Counted from the stretch's first letter, positions 1 to 10,400 are shown. The stretch: DNA of 64,000 bases from Kitasatospora azatica KCTC 9699 (GCF_000744785.1 NZ_JQMO01000003.1:5580001-5644000), one strand, 5' to 3'. Program-made: numbers and translations. The notes: generated from the letters alone by a model not told the origin.

Positions 1-84
1 AAGCTGGCCGTTGCGCCCGAGGACCTGCCGCGGCCGTCGGGGATGCTGGTTCACGGCATCTCGGCGCTGCCCGTGGTGTGGTGA
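1..84 (+). CDS. C-terminal end of an unidentified protein (partial)
   Basis: Frame 1 is open from the window edge to a TGA at 82-84 and encodes the last 27 residues of a protein ending in LPVVW. Codon use looks coding and a very strong hairpin follows 21 bp downstream, which supports a real gene end. Too little is present to name the family. It runs convergent to the MMPL transporter gene. Confidence 0.45.
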   Translation, partial: KLAVAPEDLPRPSGMLVHGISALPVVW

Positions 85-105
85 CGAACAGGTCGTGAAC
101 CAGCG

Positions 106-143
106 AAGCGAGGGCCGCCCCCAGCCGGGGGCGGCCCTCGCTT
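106..143. terminator. Bidirectional terminator hairpin
   Basis: A perfect 17-bp inverted repeat (AAGCGAGGGCCGCCCCC at 106-122, its complement at 127-143) with the 4-base loop AGCC. It sits between the end of the partial plus-strand gene and the stop of the minus-strand MMPL gene, so it probably serves both. The A-run on one side and T-run on the other give each direction a short U-tract. Confidence 0.85.
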
Positions 144-162
144 GGTCGCGTCTGCCTGCCGT

Positions 163-2358
163 TCAGACGACCGACTGGGGCACCGGCTCGCGGGCCTCTC
201 CGACGGCGAAGTCCGCTCCGCGGGTCGGGGGCAAGCCCTCCACGCGGTCCAGCCGCAGCCAGGAGTGGAGCCACCGCAACGGTCGTGGTGCCCACCAGGC
301 GGCCGCGCCCAGCATCGCCATCAGCGAGGGCACCAGCAGTGCCCTCACCACGGTTGCGTCGAGCAGGACGGCGAAGGCCGCGCCGAGGCCGAGCTCCTTG
401 ATGAAGATCAGCCGACCCAGCGCCAACGCACCCACCGCCACGAAGAACAGCGCGGCAGCAGAGGTGACGGTGGCCCCGATGTCCGCAAGCCCCTCGGCGA
501 CCGCCTCCCGTTCACCCAGACCGGCTGCCCGCGATTCCTTGATCCGGCCCAGCAGGAAGACGTTGTAGTCGGTCGAGAGGCCGAAGGCGAGAGCGAAGAC
601 CAGGACGGGAGTGGTGGTCTCCAGGCCGCTGTGGGCGGCGTTGCCGAGGTTTCCGTCCTGGAAGAGCCACACCAGGAATCCGAACGTGGCGCCGGTGGTG
701 AGCAGGTTCATCAGCAGAGCAGTGAGCGGCAGCACCACCGAGCCGGAGAAGACGAAGAGCAGCAGCAGGGTCACCGCAGCCAGCACGGCGAGCGCCTCGG
801 GCAGCCGGTCGGCGATGGTGTGCCGCTGAGCCAGGTAGTCTGCCGTCACCCCCGTGTAGCGAGCGGTGTTCGGCGTGGCCACGCCCTCCACGGCCTGCCC
901 GGCCCGCAGCGCGGCCTGGTCCAGGGGCTTCCCGGACAGGACCGCGTCGACCTCCCAGTGCGAGGCGTCCAGCCGGAACGGCGTACCGACGGACGCGACA
1001 CCCGGCACGGCGGCGACCCGCCGCGCGTACTCGGCGAGCCCGGTCCCGTCGGAACTGTCGAGGACGGTCTGCACCGGGGTGGTGGCGGCGTGCTCGAAGT
1101 CAGTGGCGAGGCTGGCAGCCACCTGTCCGGCGCTGGTCGAGGTGGGAAGGATCGTCGGGTCGACACCGGTGAAGCGCACCCCTGTCAGTGGGAAGGCCAT
1201 GAGCAGTAGCACCACGGTCGCGACCCCCGCGAAGACCGCTGGACGTCGCATCACCCCGGTAGCCAGCCGATGCCACCGGGTGGCCCCGGCCTTCCTGGAA
1301 CCCGTCCCGCGCTGCCAGCGCCGCGGCGCCAGCGCGTTGATCCGTGATCCGAGGACGGCGAGCAGGGCGGGCAGCCCGACAAGCGCGAACAAGGCTGCCG
1401 AGACGACCGTGATGACGCCGGCCAGACCCATCGAACGGAGGTACGGCTGTGGGAAGACCATCAGCGCCGCCAGTGCGGCTGCCACGGTGAGCGCGCTGAA
1501 CAGCACGGTGCGACCCGCCGTGGTGACCGTTCGCCGCAACGCCTCGGCGCCGGGACCGTGCTCGGCCAGTTCCTCGCGGTAGCGCGTGACGATCAGCAGG
1601 CCGAAGTCGATGGACAGGCCGAGGCAGAGGGCGAAGGCGAGGTTCATCGCTCCGCTGGAGACGTGCATGAAGGTGGTGGCGATCCGCAGTCCCGCCATGG
1701 TGAGCAGCAGCGAGACGATGGAGCCCACCACCGGGACGGAGGCGGCCACCACGCCGCGGAAGACCAGGAAGAGCGCGATCAGGATGATCGGCGTGGCCAG
1801 ACCCTCACCCTTGCCCAGGTCGGTGGTGGAGACGGAGGCCACCTGAACGTGGCCGGGGGTGGCGCCGCCGAGCCAGGTACGGCCGCGCAGTTCGGGGTCG
1901 GCGGCGATGTCCTGCTGAAGCTGCTGCTCCGCGGCCTTGGTCTCCGCGTCCGACATGGGGCGGACGGCGCCGACGACCAGTGTGCTGAGTCCGTCGCGGG
2001 AGATCAGCGCGGGGTTGGCCCCCGAGGAGTAGTCGAGGACCAGCTTGACCTCGGGGCGGCCGCGCAACAGCGTGCCGGCCGCGGTGACGGCGGCCGGCGG
2101 GGTACTACCGGGCAGGAGCTGCTGGTCGGTGCGGACCAGCAGCACGTATCCCTGCTGGGAATCGATGCCGGTCGCCCCGGTGATGATGTTCCGGGCGACG
2201 ACGTTGTCGCCGCCCGGGTTGTCGTAGTCGGACAGGCCGTTGGTCAGCTTGTCGGCCACACTGCCGCCGAAAACGGCGGCGACCGCGGCGACGAGCAGGG
2301 CCAGCAGCAGGACGACCCGCCGTCGACTGTGCAGAGCGGAGCCCAGACTGGAGAACAT
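163..2358 (-). CDS. MMPL/RND-family transporter
   Basis: 731 aa, usual size for actinobacterial MMPL (MmpL/ActII-3-like) permeases that export lipids or secondary metabolites using the proton gradient. Membrane segment 1 lies at about residues 15-35, followed by a large extracytoplasmic domain. A block of helices (around 190-370) contains the family-typical 'GLSIDFGLLIVTRYREE' stretch, then a second soluble domain and a second helix block with 'GLSTDYNVFLLGRIKE'; the paired D-Y/F-G/N motifs are the proton-relay signature. Start chosen at 2358 because AAGGAAGGG lies just upstream. It is divergent from the reductase gene and shares a 205-bp promoter region carrying the CTTAAG motif seen elsewhere in the cluster. 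Likely a product or self-resistance exporter; substrate inferred only from context. Confidence 0.88.
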   Translation of the reverse strand: MFSSLGSALHSRRRVVLLLALLVAAVAAVFGGSVADKLTNGLSDYDNPGGDNVVARNIITGATGIDSQQGYVLLVRTDQQLLPGSTPPAAVTAAGTLLRGRPEVKLVLDYSSGANPALISRDGLSTLVVGAVRPMSDAETKAAEQQLQQDIAADPELRGRTWLGGATPGHVQVASVSTTDLGKGEGLATPIILIALFLVFRGVVAASVPVVGSIVSLLLTMAGLRIATTFMHVSSGAMNLAFALCLGLSIDFGLLIVTRYREELAEHGPGAEALRRTVTTAGRTVLFSALTVAAALAALMVFPQPYLRSMGLAGVITVVSAALFALVGLPALLAVLGSRINALAPRRWQRGTGSRKAGATRWHRLATGVMRRPAVFAGVATVVLLLMAFPLTGVRFTGVDPTILPTSTSAGQVAASLATDFEHAATTPVQTVLDSSDGTGLAEYARRVAAVPGVASVGTPFRLDASHWEVDAVLSGKPLDQAALRAGQAVEGVATPNTARYTGVTADYLAQRHTIADRLPEALAVLAAVTLLLLFVFSGSVVLPLTALLMNLLTTGATFGFLVWLFQDGNLGNAAHSGLETTTPVLVFALAFGLSTDYNVFLLGRIKESRAAGLGEREAVAEGLADIGATVTSAAALFFVAVGALALGRLIFIKELGLGAAFAVLLDATVVRALLVPSLMAMLGAAAWWAPRPLRWLHSWLRLDRVEGLPPTRGADFAVGEAREPVPQSVV

Positions 2359-2454
2359 GGTTCCCTTCCTTACGTCAAGCCAGCCATTGACCTAGCCGAC
2401 CGGAAACGCGGATGACGCGTGCGCGCCACGGTCCAGGAACACCCTGTAGTCCGG

Positions 2455-2490
2455 CTAAAGCAGCCGCCACAGGCGGCACTTAAGCAGCCT
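2455..2490. promoter_or_regulatory. Putative SARP-type operator between MMPL and reductase genes
   Basis: Two copies of CTNAAGCAGCC (2455-2465 and 2479-2489) flank a CCGCC-ACA-GGCGG palindrome (2464-2476). The second copy contains CTTAAG preceded by AGGCGGC. AGGCG followed by CTTAAG recurs at 13301 and 17033, both upstream of cluster operons. Heptamer-like repeats at about 11-bp spacing are what SARP activators bind; the assignment is inferred. Confidence 0.45.
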
Positions 2491-2563
2491 CAGGTGTACT
2501 GCTGCGAGTCAGACGCGGAAGTCCTCTCGCTTCGCGAGCCCGCCTGTTCGAAGGGATCTGCCC

Positions 2564-3580
2564 ATGATCGCGGCCAGTGCACGGCTCTCGCCCGGAACGC
2601 CTCCTGCCGACGCGCCGGAGACCGAGCGGACCCTTCTCCTGGAGGGTGTGGAGATGCTCGCCGACGGCGTGCGAGGGCTCACCCTCCGTTCCGTGGACGG
2701 AAGTCCGCTGCCGCGTTGGGAGCCGGGCGCCCATGTGGACCTGCTGCTGGAGCCGGACGGCCAGGCCCAGCCGGCCATGGTCCGCCAGTACTCGCTCTGC
2801 GGAGACCCGGCGGACCGGGACCGATGGCGCATCGCCGTGCTCCGTGAGCCCGCAGGTCGCGGCGGATCGGCGTACCTCCACGAGCGGGTCGCCCCCGGCA
2901 CCTCCGTGCGGGTCCGCGGACCGCGCAACCACTTCGCTCTGGTGGACTCGCCCCGCTACCTCTTCATCGCCGGAGGTATCGGCATCACGCCCATACTGCC
3001 CATGCTCGCGGCCGCCGAGGCCGCAGGAGCGCAGTGGCGCCTGCTCTACGGTGGCCGGCGGCTGGACTCCATGGCCTTCCTGGACGAACTCGCAGGCCAC
3101 GGGAGCAAAGTGGACGTCTGCCCGGAGGACGAGCACGGCCTGCTGGATCTCGGCTCCTTCCTGCGCCCGCCCCGGCCCGGCACCGCGGTCTACTGCTGCG
3201 GCCCCGAGCCCCTCCTCGCCGCCGTCCAGGAGCGGTGCTCGGACTGGCCTGCCGGCAGCCTCCACCTCGAACGGTTCCACGCGGTGGCGGCGGACCCGGC
3301 TGCGCCGTCTGCGGGCGAGTTCGAGGTGGAACTGCGCCAGTCCGGCCTGACCGTCCAGGTGAAGGCTGACCGCTCGGTCCTGGAATCGATCGAGGACGCG
3401 GGCGTCTACGGCATCTACTCCTGCCGCGAAGGCACGTGCGGCAGCTGCGAGACACCGGTCCTGGAGGGCACGCCGGACCACCGCGACAGCCTGCTCACCG
3501 ACGAGGAACGCTCGGCCGGCGACACCATGATGATATGCGTGTCCCGCTCCCGCACCCCGCGGCTGGTGCTGGACCTCTGA
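2564..3580 (+). CDS. Phthalate-dioxygenase-reductase type oxidoreductase (flavin, NAD, 2Fe-2S)
   Basis: 338 aa with the domain order of the PDR/VanB family: a flavin-binding barrel with R-Q-Y-S at about residues 76-79, an NAD-binding domain beginning at the glycine-rich 'FIAGGIGITP' (about residue 131) with the downstream 'CCGPEPLL' motif, and a C-terminal plant-type [2Fe-2S] ferredoxin domain. The last has C-x4-C-x2-C around residue 287 and a fourth Cys in 'MMICVS'. Such proteins pass electrons from NAD(P)H to a Rieske or other non-haem oxygenase. No Rieske oxygenase or P450 is visible in the window, so the partner is unknown. It is transcribed away from the MMPL gene and converges on the first SARP gene. 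Confidence 0.85.
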   Translation: MIAASARLSPGTPPADAPETERTLLLEGVEMLADGVRGLTLRSVDGSPLPRWEPGAHVDLLLEPDGQAQPAMVRQYSLCGDPADRDRWRIAVLREPAGRGGSAYLHERVAPGTSVRVRGPRNHFALVDSPRYLFIAGGIGITPILPMLAAAEAAGAQWRLLYGGRRLDSMAFLDELAGHGSKVDVCPEDEHGLLDLGSFLRPPRPGTAVYCCGPEPLLAAVQERCSDWPAGSLHLERFHAVAADPAAPSAGEFEVELRQSGLTVQVKADRSVLESIEDAGVYGIYSCREGTCGSCETPVLEGTPDHRDSLLTDEERSAGDTMMICVSRSRTPRLVLDL

Positions 3581-3611
3581 CGCCCGGTTGACCTCCCGTC
3601 AGGTCGGCTGG

Positions 3612-6308
3612 TCACGGGAACAGCCAAATGCCGGGCCTGGCTTCCACAGCAGGGAGCGCCTGCGGGTGCCCACCGCGCTGCGAGTCCACCGATCGCTCCA
3701 GGATCCGTTCGGTGCTGCGACGTCCGAACCGGGTCCACCGCCGGTCGCCCAGCCGCTCAGCGGCCTCGACGAAGTCCGCGAAACCCCGCAGGGCGTCTTC
3801 TGTGCGGCCGTGAAGGAGCGCGACCAGGGCGAGGCCGCGCTGGACGTCCGCCTGGCCGCGCGTGTCCTCCTGCCAGCGGTGCAGGTCCGAGGCCCGGGTG
3901 TACAGTTTCGCCGCGTGCTCCACCTCCCCCTCGCTCAGTGCCACGTCCGCCTCGCCCACCAGGCAGCGGGCCTCCCCGTCGGGATCCGACAGTTCGAAGA
4001 AGATCGTGCGGGCAGTCTCGTGGTACTCCCGGGCCTGCCGGGTACGCCGCTGCTGCCAGGCCAGATTTCCCAGTGAATGCAGCACCCCGGCCCTCGCCGC
4101 AGGTCGGTCCGCCTGACGCGCCGCGTCCAGGGCCAGCTCGTGCGTCACAGCCCACGGTCCCCACAGGGAAGCGGCCTCGAAGTAGCCCGCCAGTGCCTCC
4201 GCGAGCTCCCACACCAGGTGCCACAGCCCTGCGGCGTGGGCCTGGCGCACGGCGTCGACGAGTCCGTCCAGCTCCTCCTGGAACCAGTGCAGGGGCGCGT
4301 CCCCGATGATCGCCGCCTCGTCCGCCTGCTCCGCCTGTTGGAGAGAGCGTGGGCGTCCGGGCGTGAGCAGCCAGTCGGCGTGCCGTGCGAGCGCCAGGTA
4401 GGCGGTGCAGAGCCGCTCGGTCGCCAACCGGCGGGCCCCGGCCGGCTCTTCCGTAGCGAGCTGCTCCCTCGCAAGAGCCCGCAGCAGCCGGTTCTGGCTG
4501 TAGCGCGGCGTACCGTCCGGGGCCCTGCGCACAGCCAGGAGCCGGGCTTCCACCAAACGCTCGGCAGCCTGCTCGGCAGCGGCCGACGGGACGTCGAGCA
4601 AGGCCGCCACCGCCCACGTGGCGAAACCGGACTCGGAAGCCGGCGCCAGCAGGCGGAAGGCCCGGCGCTCCGCCGCGCCGATCTCGCGGTACCCCACCAG
4701 CAGGCTGGCGCGCACATCCAGATCCCCGATGGCGAAGGGGTCCAGGCCGGCACTCTCGTCGGCCAGCCGCGCCGCCAGCACCGCGGCGGACCAGTGCGGC
4801 CGCGCCGTCAGCGTGGCGCCGGCCACGCGCAGGGCGAGCGGAAGACAGCCACAGAGTCGGGCGATTTCCCCGGCTGCTGACGGATCGTCCGCCATCCTGC
4901 CCCCGGCGATCTTGACCAGCAGGTCCTGGGCCTGCGCAGGTCGAAGCGCGTCAAGCGTCAGGTGCCGTGCCCCGCCGAGGCCCGCCAGGGTGCGTCGGCC
5001 CGTGACCACGACCAGGGCGTCCGGCATGAATTCGAGGACCGGGCGGACCTGTTCCTCGGACACCGCGTCATCGAGGACGATCAGCAGCCTTCGGCCCTGC
5101 TGGGCCCGGTAGAGGGCCTGTCCGAGCTCGCGGAGGTCGGTGGAGACGCCGGATCGGCGCGCGGGCACCGCGCCCGTCCGGTCGAGACGCCGGAGCAACT
5201 CGGTCAGAGTCCGGGCAGGGTCCAGCGGCTCGCCCAGCGGCCCGCGCAGGGACACGAGCACCCTCCCGTGCGGGAACACGTCGGCGCTGCGCCGGGCCAG
5301 CTCCACCGCGAAGGCGGTCTTGCCGACGCCCGCAGGCCCGCCGATTGCCAGCACCGGCGACGGCCGGTGCTCCGTCACCTCCTGGATCAGCTCGGCGGCT
5401 GTGGCGAGCGAGTCCTCGCGCCCGGTGAAATCGGAAGCGGCCGACGGGAGCCACACCACGGGAGCGGCGACACGATCGGTGACCGCGGGCCCCTCCCAGC
5501 CGAGCTCCGGATCGGAACGCAGGATGCGCTCGTGCAGACTGCGCAGTGCCGCTCCGGGCTCCACCCCCACTTCGTCCACCAAGGACTTCCGAGCCCGCCC
5601 GAACGCGTGGAGCGCGTCGGACTGCCGCTCCGACCGGTAGAGGGCCAGCATCAGATACTCGTACAGGGTCTCCCGATAGGGATGTTCGCCGACCAGGGCC
5701 AGCAGCTCGCCTATCAGTTCCCGGTGCCGTCCTAATCGCAGATCCGCCGCGATTCGCCGTTCCAGGGTGCTGATCCGGAGTTCCTCCAGGCTCACAGCGG
5801 CGGCCGAGAGCATCGGCCCCTGCGGGACGCCGGACAGCGCAGGGCCGGTCCACAGGCCCAGGCCCTCCCGCAGCAGGCGGGCGGCTGTGCTGAACTCCCC
5901 TTGCTCGTAGGCCTCCTGACCCCGACGGCGCAGGTACTCGAACCGGTTCTGGTCGAGGTCGGCCTCGTCCACGTGGAGCCGGTAGCCGGGAGGCACGGTG
6001 TCCAGCCGCGCGTCGCGGCCGGGCGCGGTCGGGGATCCCGTTGCCAGCAGCAGCTTGCGCAGTTGCGAGACATAGACCTGGAGGGTGGTCACCACGGTCC
6101 GTGGCGGGGCGATGCCCCAGATCTCGTCGATAAGGTTGTCCGTGGGGACCACCTCGTTGGCCCTGAGCAGCAGGACCGCGAGAAGGACACGGACCTTCGG
6201 TGCCGTGGGCGAACGCGGCGTCATGCTGACCGGGCCGAGGACCCTGAACGTCACGCCCGTGGGCTTCCCGTCCCCTGCCGGGCGGACGGCGTACGGTGTG
6301 TCGGACAC
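3612..6308 (-). CDS. SARP-family regulator with NB-ARC and TPR domains (1)
   Basis: About 898 aa, AfsR-like architecture. An OmpR-type winged-helix DNA-binding domain (first 100 residues, 'FRVLGPVSM...') precedes a BTAD domain (to about 260) and an NB-ARC ATPase with the P-loop GGPAGVGKT ('LLIVLDDA' as Walker B). A helical TPR-like C-terminus follows. The GTG at 6308 is preferred because AAAGGAGGG lies immediately upstream; a GTG at 6326 is the alternative. A TTA leucine codon occurs at 5733-5735 (minus strand, in frame), so translation should depend on the bldA tRNA. It lies 46 bp downstream of the AfsA-like gene and may be co-transcribed with it. Probable activator of the neighbouring cluster. 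Confidence 0.9.
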   Translation of the reverse strand: MSDTPYAVRPAGDGKPTGVTFRVLGPVSMTPRSPTAPKVRVLLAVLLLRANEVVPTDNLIDEIWGIAPPRTVVTTLQVYVSQLRKLLLATGSPTAPGRDARLDTVPPGYRLHVDEADLDQNRFEYLRRRGQEAYEQGEFSTAARLLREGLGLWTGPALSGVPQGPMLSAAAVSLEELRISTLERRIAADLRLGRHRELIGELLALVGEHPYRETLYEYLMLALYRSERQSDALHAFGRARKSLVDEVGVEPGAALRSLHERILRSDPELGWEGPAVTDRVAAPVVWLPSAASDFTGREDSLATAAELIQEVTEHRPSPVLAIGGPAGVGKTAFAVELARRSADVFPHGRVLVSLRGPLGEPLDPARTLTELLRRLDRTGAVPARRSGVSTDLRELGQALYRAQQGRRLLIVLDDAVSEEQVRPVLEFMPDALVVVTGRRTLAGLGGARHLTLDALRPAQAQDLLVKIAGGRMADDPSAAGEIARLCGCLPLALRVAGATLTARPHWSAAVLAARLADESAGLDPFAIGDLDVRASLLVGYREIGAAERRAFRLLAPASESGFATWAVAALLDVPSAAAEQAAERLVEARLLAVRRAPDGTPRYSQNRLLRALAREQLATEEPAGARRLATERLCTAYLALARHADWLLTPGRPRSLQQAEQADEAAIIGDAPLHWFQEELDGLVDAVRQAHAAGLWHLVWELAEALAGYFEAASLWGPWAVTHELALDAARQADRPAARAGVLHSLGNLAWQQRRTRQAREYHETARTIFFELSDPDGEARCLVGEADVALSEGEVEHAAKLYTRASDLHRWQEDTRGQADVQRGLALVALLHGRTEDALRGFADFVEAAERLGDRRWTRFGRRSTERILERSVDSQRGGHPQALPAVEARPGIWLFP

Positions 6309-6354
6309 GTCCCTCCTTTCTCTCACGATGGAACGCAGTCGCTTCTACGTACAG

Positions 6355-7182
6355 TCAGCAGTCCTGGAGGACGACGACTTCCACCGTCCCGATATGGCGC
6401 GGACCCTGGGAGAAGACCAGGGCCACCGGCAGCGCGGGACGTCCGTGGGCGTCCCGCCGCAGTTCACCGGAGGACGCCGCGCAGTGCAGTGGAAGACCTG
6501 GTGCGGCCGAGCCCTCGAACCGGGCGTTCCAACGGCTCAGAACACAGCTGCCGACCGAGAAGCCGCCCAGCCGGGCAGCGAGCAGGAAGGCCGTCCTCCG
6601 TGAGGCCTCCAGCAGCTCGATGCCGGACCCGCCGCCGCCGGCCCCGCGCGCCGAGAACTCCATCCGGGCCGTGGCCGTACCGCACACGGTCCCCTCGATG
6701 CTGAGCGTGCTCTCGCACTCCAGTCCATGCGGTACGCCGTGCGTGACATCGAACGGTCGCAGCATCAGATCCATCGTCAGATGGGCCGTTGCTCCGTTAC
6801 GGCGCCAGGGGGCGAGTGCGCTGACTTCGAACGCGGTCCTGGAGAACACCGCCGGACGGTCCGCCGGCACCCGGAAGTAGCGGTGGGCAACGAACAGGGC
6901 CGATCGGTGCAGTGCCTCGACGGGGAGGTGCGTGTCGTGGAACAGCCCGGGCCCGGGCGTGCCGGCGAAGCCCGAATGCTGGTGGGGCAGTTCCACGGAC
7001 AGGCTGAAGTGCTGCGCCACCGGTGTGGCGCTGCCGTGCATGATGCCTTCGAAGGAGCTCGCGCGGTGAACCAGCTGGTGGGTGAACACCCCTGTGGGGT
7101 TGGCCGGCCGCGCTGCCGGTATCACGACGCGGGACGCCCACTGACGCCCCTCATGACTGGTCTCCAGGTATTGGACCGCCAC
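6355..7182 (-). CDS. AfsA-like gamma-butyrolactone biosynthesis protein (A-factor hotdog family)
   Basis: About 275 aa. The first half carries 'TGVFTHQLVHRASSFEG' and 'HRSALFVAHRYFRVP', and the second half repeats the pattern ('LEASRRTAFLLAARLGG'). This is the duplicated hotdog layout of AfsA, which condenses dihydroxyacetone phosphate with a 3-ketoacyl thioester to start gamma-butyrolactone or butenolide autoregulators. The GTG start at 7182 has a perfect AGGAGG 6 nt upstream and is preferred to an ATG at 7263. It lies between two SARP genes. No TetR-type receptor (ArpA-like) or butenolide reductase is seen nearby. It could make a signal for this cluster, or an AfsA-type condensation could belong to the product pathway; the former is the usual case. 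Confidence 0.8.
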   Translation of the reverse strand: MAVQYLETSHEGRQWASRVVIPAARPANPTGVFTHQLVHRASSFEGIMHGSATPVAQHFSLSVELPHQHSGFAGTPGPGLFHDTHLPVEALHRSALFVAHRYFRVPADRPAVFSRTAFEVSALAPWRRNGATAHLTMDLMLRPFDVTHGVPHGLECESTLSIEGTVCGTATARMEFSARGAGGGGSGIELLEASRRTAFLLAARLGGFSVGSCVLSRWNARFEGSAAPGLPLHCAASSGELRRDAHGRPALPVALVFSQGPRHIGTVEVVVLQDC

Positions 7183-7478
7183 GGGAATCCTCCTGGTGAG
7201 TGTGGAACTCTTTCGGCACCGACAGCATGCTTGGTTCCGGTTCCCATCGAATCCCAGATTCATCCTGGAGAGACCGACCGCTGCCGGCCCCGACCGCGTT
7301 CCATCCCGTCGGACGGCCTGGCCTCAGGTGTCGCGCGGGGACCTTTTGGGCAGCGGCTGCCGCACGAGTGTCCAAGGACAGGGGGAAGAACGCCCACGCA
7401 CGAGCGGAGGAGGGGATCGAGACGGGCCCGTCACCGGCTGGGTGCCGAGAACGACGAGATCGTGCGTGCGGCCCCAGG
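7183..7478. other. Intergenic region upstream of the AfsA-like gene
   Basis: Roughly 300 bp between the SARP (2) stop and the AfsA-like start, both on the minus strand. Apart from the AGGAGG ribosome site next to 7182 I see no clear -10/-35 pair, no terminator hairpin and no credible small gene; the open frames here have no coding bias. It probably holds the promoter of the AfsA-like gene. Confidence 0.4.
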
Positions 7479-10400
7479 TCACATGCCGGGTATTGAACAT
7501 GATGGGGCATCAAGCCCTGGTGCCTCGGATACCATCCCGCGTCGAAGACCTCGGAACGGGCGACGGCGGTGCTCCGGGACCCCCATGAGGGCGAAGAGCT
7601 CGTCCGCCGCGGCCGAGTGCTTCGCCGCCTGCGCGGAATCACCCAGTCCTGCGGACGCGGCGGCCATTCCTTCGAGCGCCTCGGCCATGCCGAGGCGGAA
7701 CTCTATGTCCGAGGCCAGCCGGTGCGCGCGCTGATGTCTTCGCAGCGCCTTTGCCTGCTCTCCACGGGCGTTCTCGATGCGGCCGAGCACGTTCTCAACG
7801 GTGGACATCGAAGCCGGCGAATGTGCGGTCCAGATCAGGTCCAGCGCGCGAGACCCGGTCTCGTACGCCTCCGAATAGCGGCCGACCTGTCGGTAGGCGT
7901 CGGCGAGCTGGACCAGTACCAGGGCTGTGCAGCTCTGCGTGCCCAGACGTCGGCACAACTCGTGCGCCCGGGCCAGATGCATCAGAGCCGCTTCGCTCTC
8001 GCCGAGTCCAAGACGCGCGTTCGCCTCGTTGACCAGGCTTCGGATTTGGCCGTGGAGTTCGCCGAGCTGCTGGTTGAGCACGAGCGAGCGGCTCGCCGCG
8101 ACGGAGGCCTCGGCGTAGCGGCCGAGCACGACGGTCGCGGAGCTGATGCTGACGAGTGTCTCAGCCGCCTCACGCGGGCTCTCGAGCTCCTGGTGCATGG
8201 ACAGCGCCAGTTGCAGGCAGCGAAGGCCCTCGGCATAGTCGCCGAGGCTGTTGTGGAATGTCCCCAGCCCGCGCAGGCACACCGCTTCACCACGGCGGTC
8301 ACCGATCTCAACTGCCAGTTCCAGTGCCTGGTCCAGGTATTCGACGCCTTCCCGGAACCTGCACAGGTACCACAGGGCCACGGACAGGTTGGTGAGAGCC
8401 ACTCGCAGCAGCAGCGGTTCCCCCGCCATGCGGGCCGCCTCGACACCGATTCGGCCGACGTCCAGACTGTCCGTCAGGTGTCCCTGGCTCTGCAGGTACC
8501 GTCCGAGGTTGCGCGGTAACCAGGCTGCGTAGCGGTGCAGCCCGCTCCGCTGGGCGAGCCGGACGGCCGAGAGCAGGTTCCTCCGTTCCTGCTCGAACCA
8601 GAACAGGGCCGCTTCGACGGTACCCAGACCGGGCAGCTCGGCCGTCCCGCGCGGTAGACCCGTGTCGAAGCGCACCCGACCGGGGTACAGGGTTTCCGAT
8701 GCCGCCTCGACCGCCCGTGCGTAGTAGTCCATGAGGCGTAGCACGGCCGCCCCGGTCTCGTCCGCCGTGCCCGGGTACTCGTCCCGCAAGCTCTGCGCGT
8801 AGCTGCGGACCAGGTCGTGGAACACGTACCGGCCGACCTCGGGCTGCCCGATCAGATGGATGTCCAGCAGGTGCTCCAGAGACTCCTCGGCCTCGTCCGC
8901 GGACACACCGAGCAGGGCCGCGGCTGTCCAGACATCGACCTCCTGGCCTGGATGGATGCTCAGAAGCCGGAAGGCGGCCTGATGGCACGGCTCCATCGCC
9001 AGATAGGAGAGCCTCAGACTGACCGCCACGCTCCGGTCGCCGGCGCTCAACTCCTCGAGCCTGCTGGTCTCGCTCCGCATCCGGTCGACCAGGTAGCGGA
9101 TCGTCCAGCGGGGCCTGTTGATCAACCGCCCTACGGAGATCTGCAGCCCCAGCGGCAGATACCCGCACAACTGGGCCAGTTCGCGGGCCGCATCCGGTTC
9201 GGCGCAGACCCGATCGGCCCCGAGCGTTCGCTCCAGCAGGTCCGCACTCTCCTGAGGCGACAGCAGCCCGATGGGAAAGGCGTCCGAACCGTCGATGTCC
9301 GTCATGCGGACCCGGCTGGTGACCAGTACCAGACAGCCGGGGGAGGAGGGGAGCAGTGGCCGTACCTGGGCGGAGTTCACCGCGTTGTCGAGGAGGATCA
9401 GGAGCCGACGCTGCGCCGTGGTCACCCGCCACAAGGAGATCCGGCCGAGCAGGCCGTCGGGTATGCGGTCGCCGGGCACCCCCATCGTCCGCAGCAGGAC
9501 GTCCAGGACGACCTCCGGTTCCAGGGGTTCCTGCCCCGGGGTGAAACCACGAAGGTCGACCGCCAGTTGGCCGTCCGGGTACCGCTCAGCGAGTGCGTGC
9601 GCCGCCCGCACGGCGAGTGCCGTCTTGCCGCTCCCGCCCATGCCCTCAATAGTGATGATCTTCGTGCCTCGGTCGGCGGAAATCGTCGCGCTCTCGGTCA
9701 ACTGTCGCAGCGCCTCCTCTCGGCCGACGAAGTTCGGCAGGTCGTAGGGCAGCGAGCACGGCGACACCCGTGCGGTGGGGACCGGCGACGGCGCGGCATC
9801 CGCCCGTGGCGGGGCGGCCAGCTCCGGGCTGTTGCGCAGGATGCGCTGATGGAGGCTGACCAGCTCGCCGCCGGGATCGACGCCCAGTTCTTCGACGAGC
9901 AGCTTCCTGACCTTGCTGTACTCCTCCAGTGCATCCGCCGGCCGACCGGACCGGTAGAGGGCGAGCATCAGCCGGGCGCGTAACCGCTCACACAGGGGAT
10001 GCTCCCGCACCAGCTGCTGGATGTCCCAGACAACGTCGGCCGCTTCGCCCAAGTCGAGCCTGATGTCGATGAGCTGCTCGGCGGCGGTAAGCCGCCGCTC
10101 CTGCAAGGCTGCCGAGGCAGCACCGATCACCGCACCGCCGGCCCCCGCCATGATCGGGCCCCGCCAGAGGTCCAGTGCCGCGCGCAGCTGGTCTGCGGCA
10201 TCGGATCGAAGCCCGGCCGCGACAGCCTGCTTGGCCCGGTGCAGTCGGACGGTGAACAGGGTCAGGTCGAGCTGGTCGTCCGCTACCGCAGCACGGTATC
10301 CGGAGCTGTCGGTCCGGATGACGGCGGCTCCGTCCGGAAGGCGCCTCCGCAGGTCCGCGATGATCTTGCGAATCTGGTGGGGAGCCGTGGCGGGCGGCGT

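Noticed and set aside
11..568. Plus-strand open frames at the left edge overlapping the MMPL gene
   Set aside because: Arg/Ser/Pro-rich antisense of the transporter; only the short frame ending at 84 has coding character.
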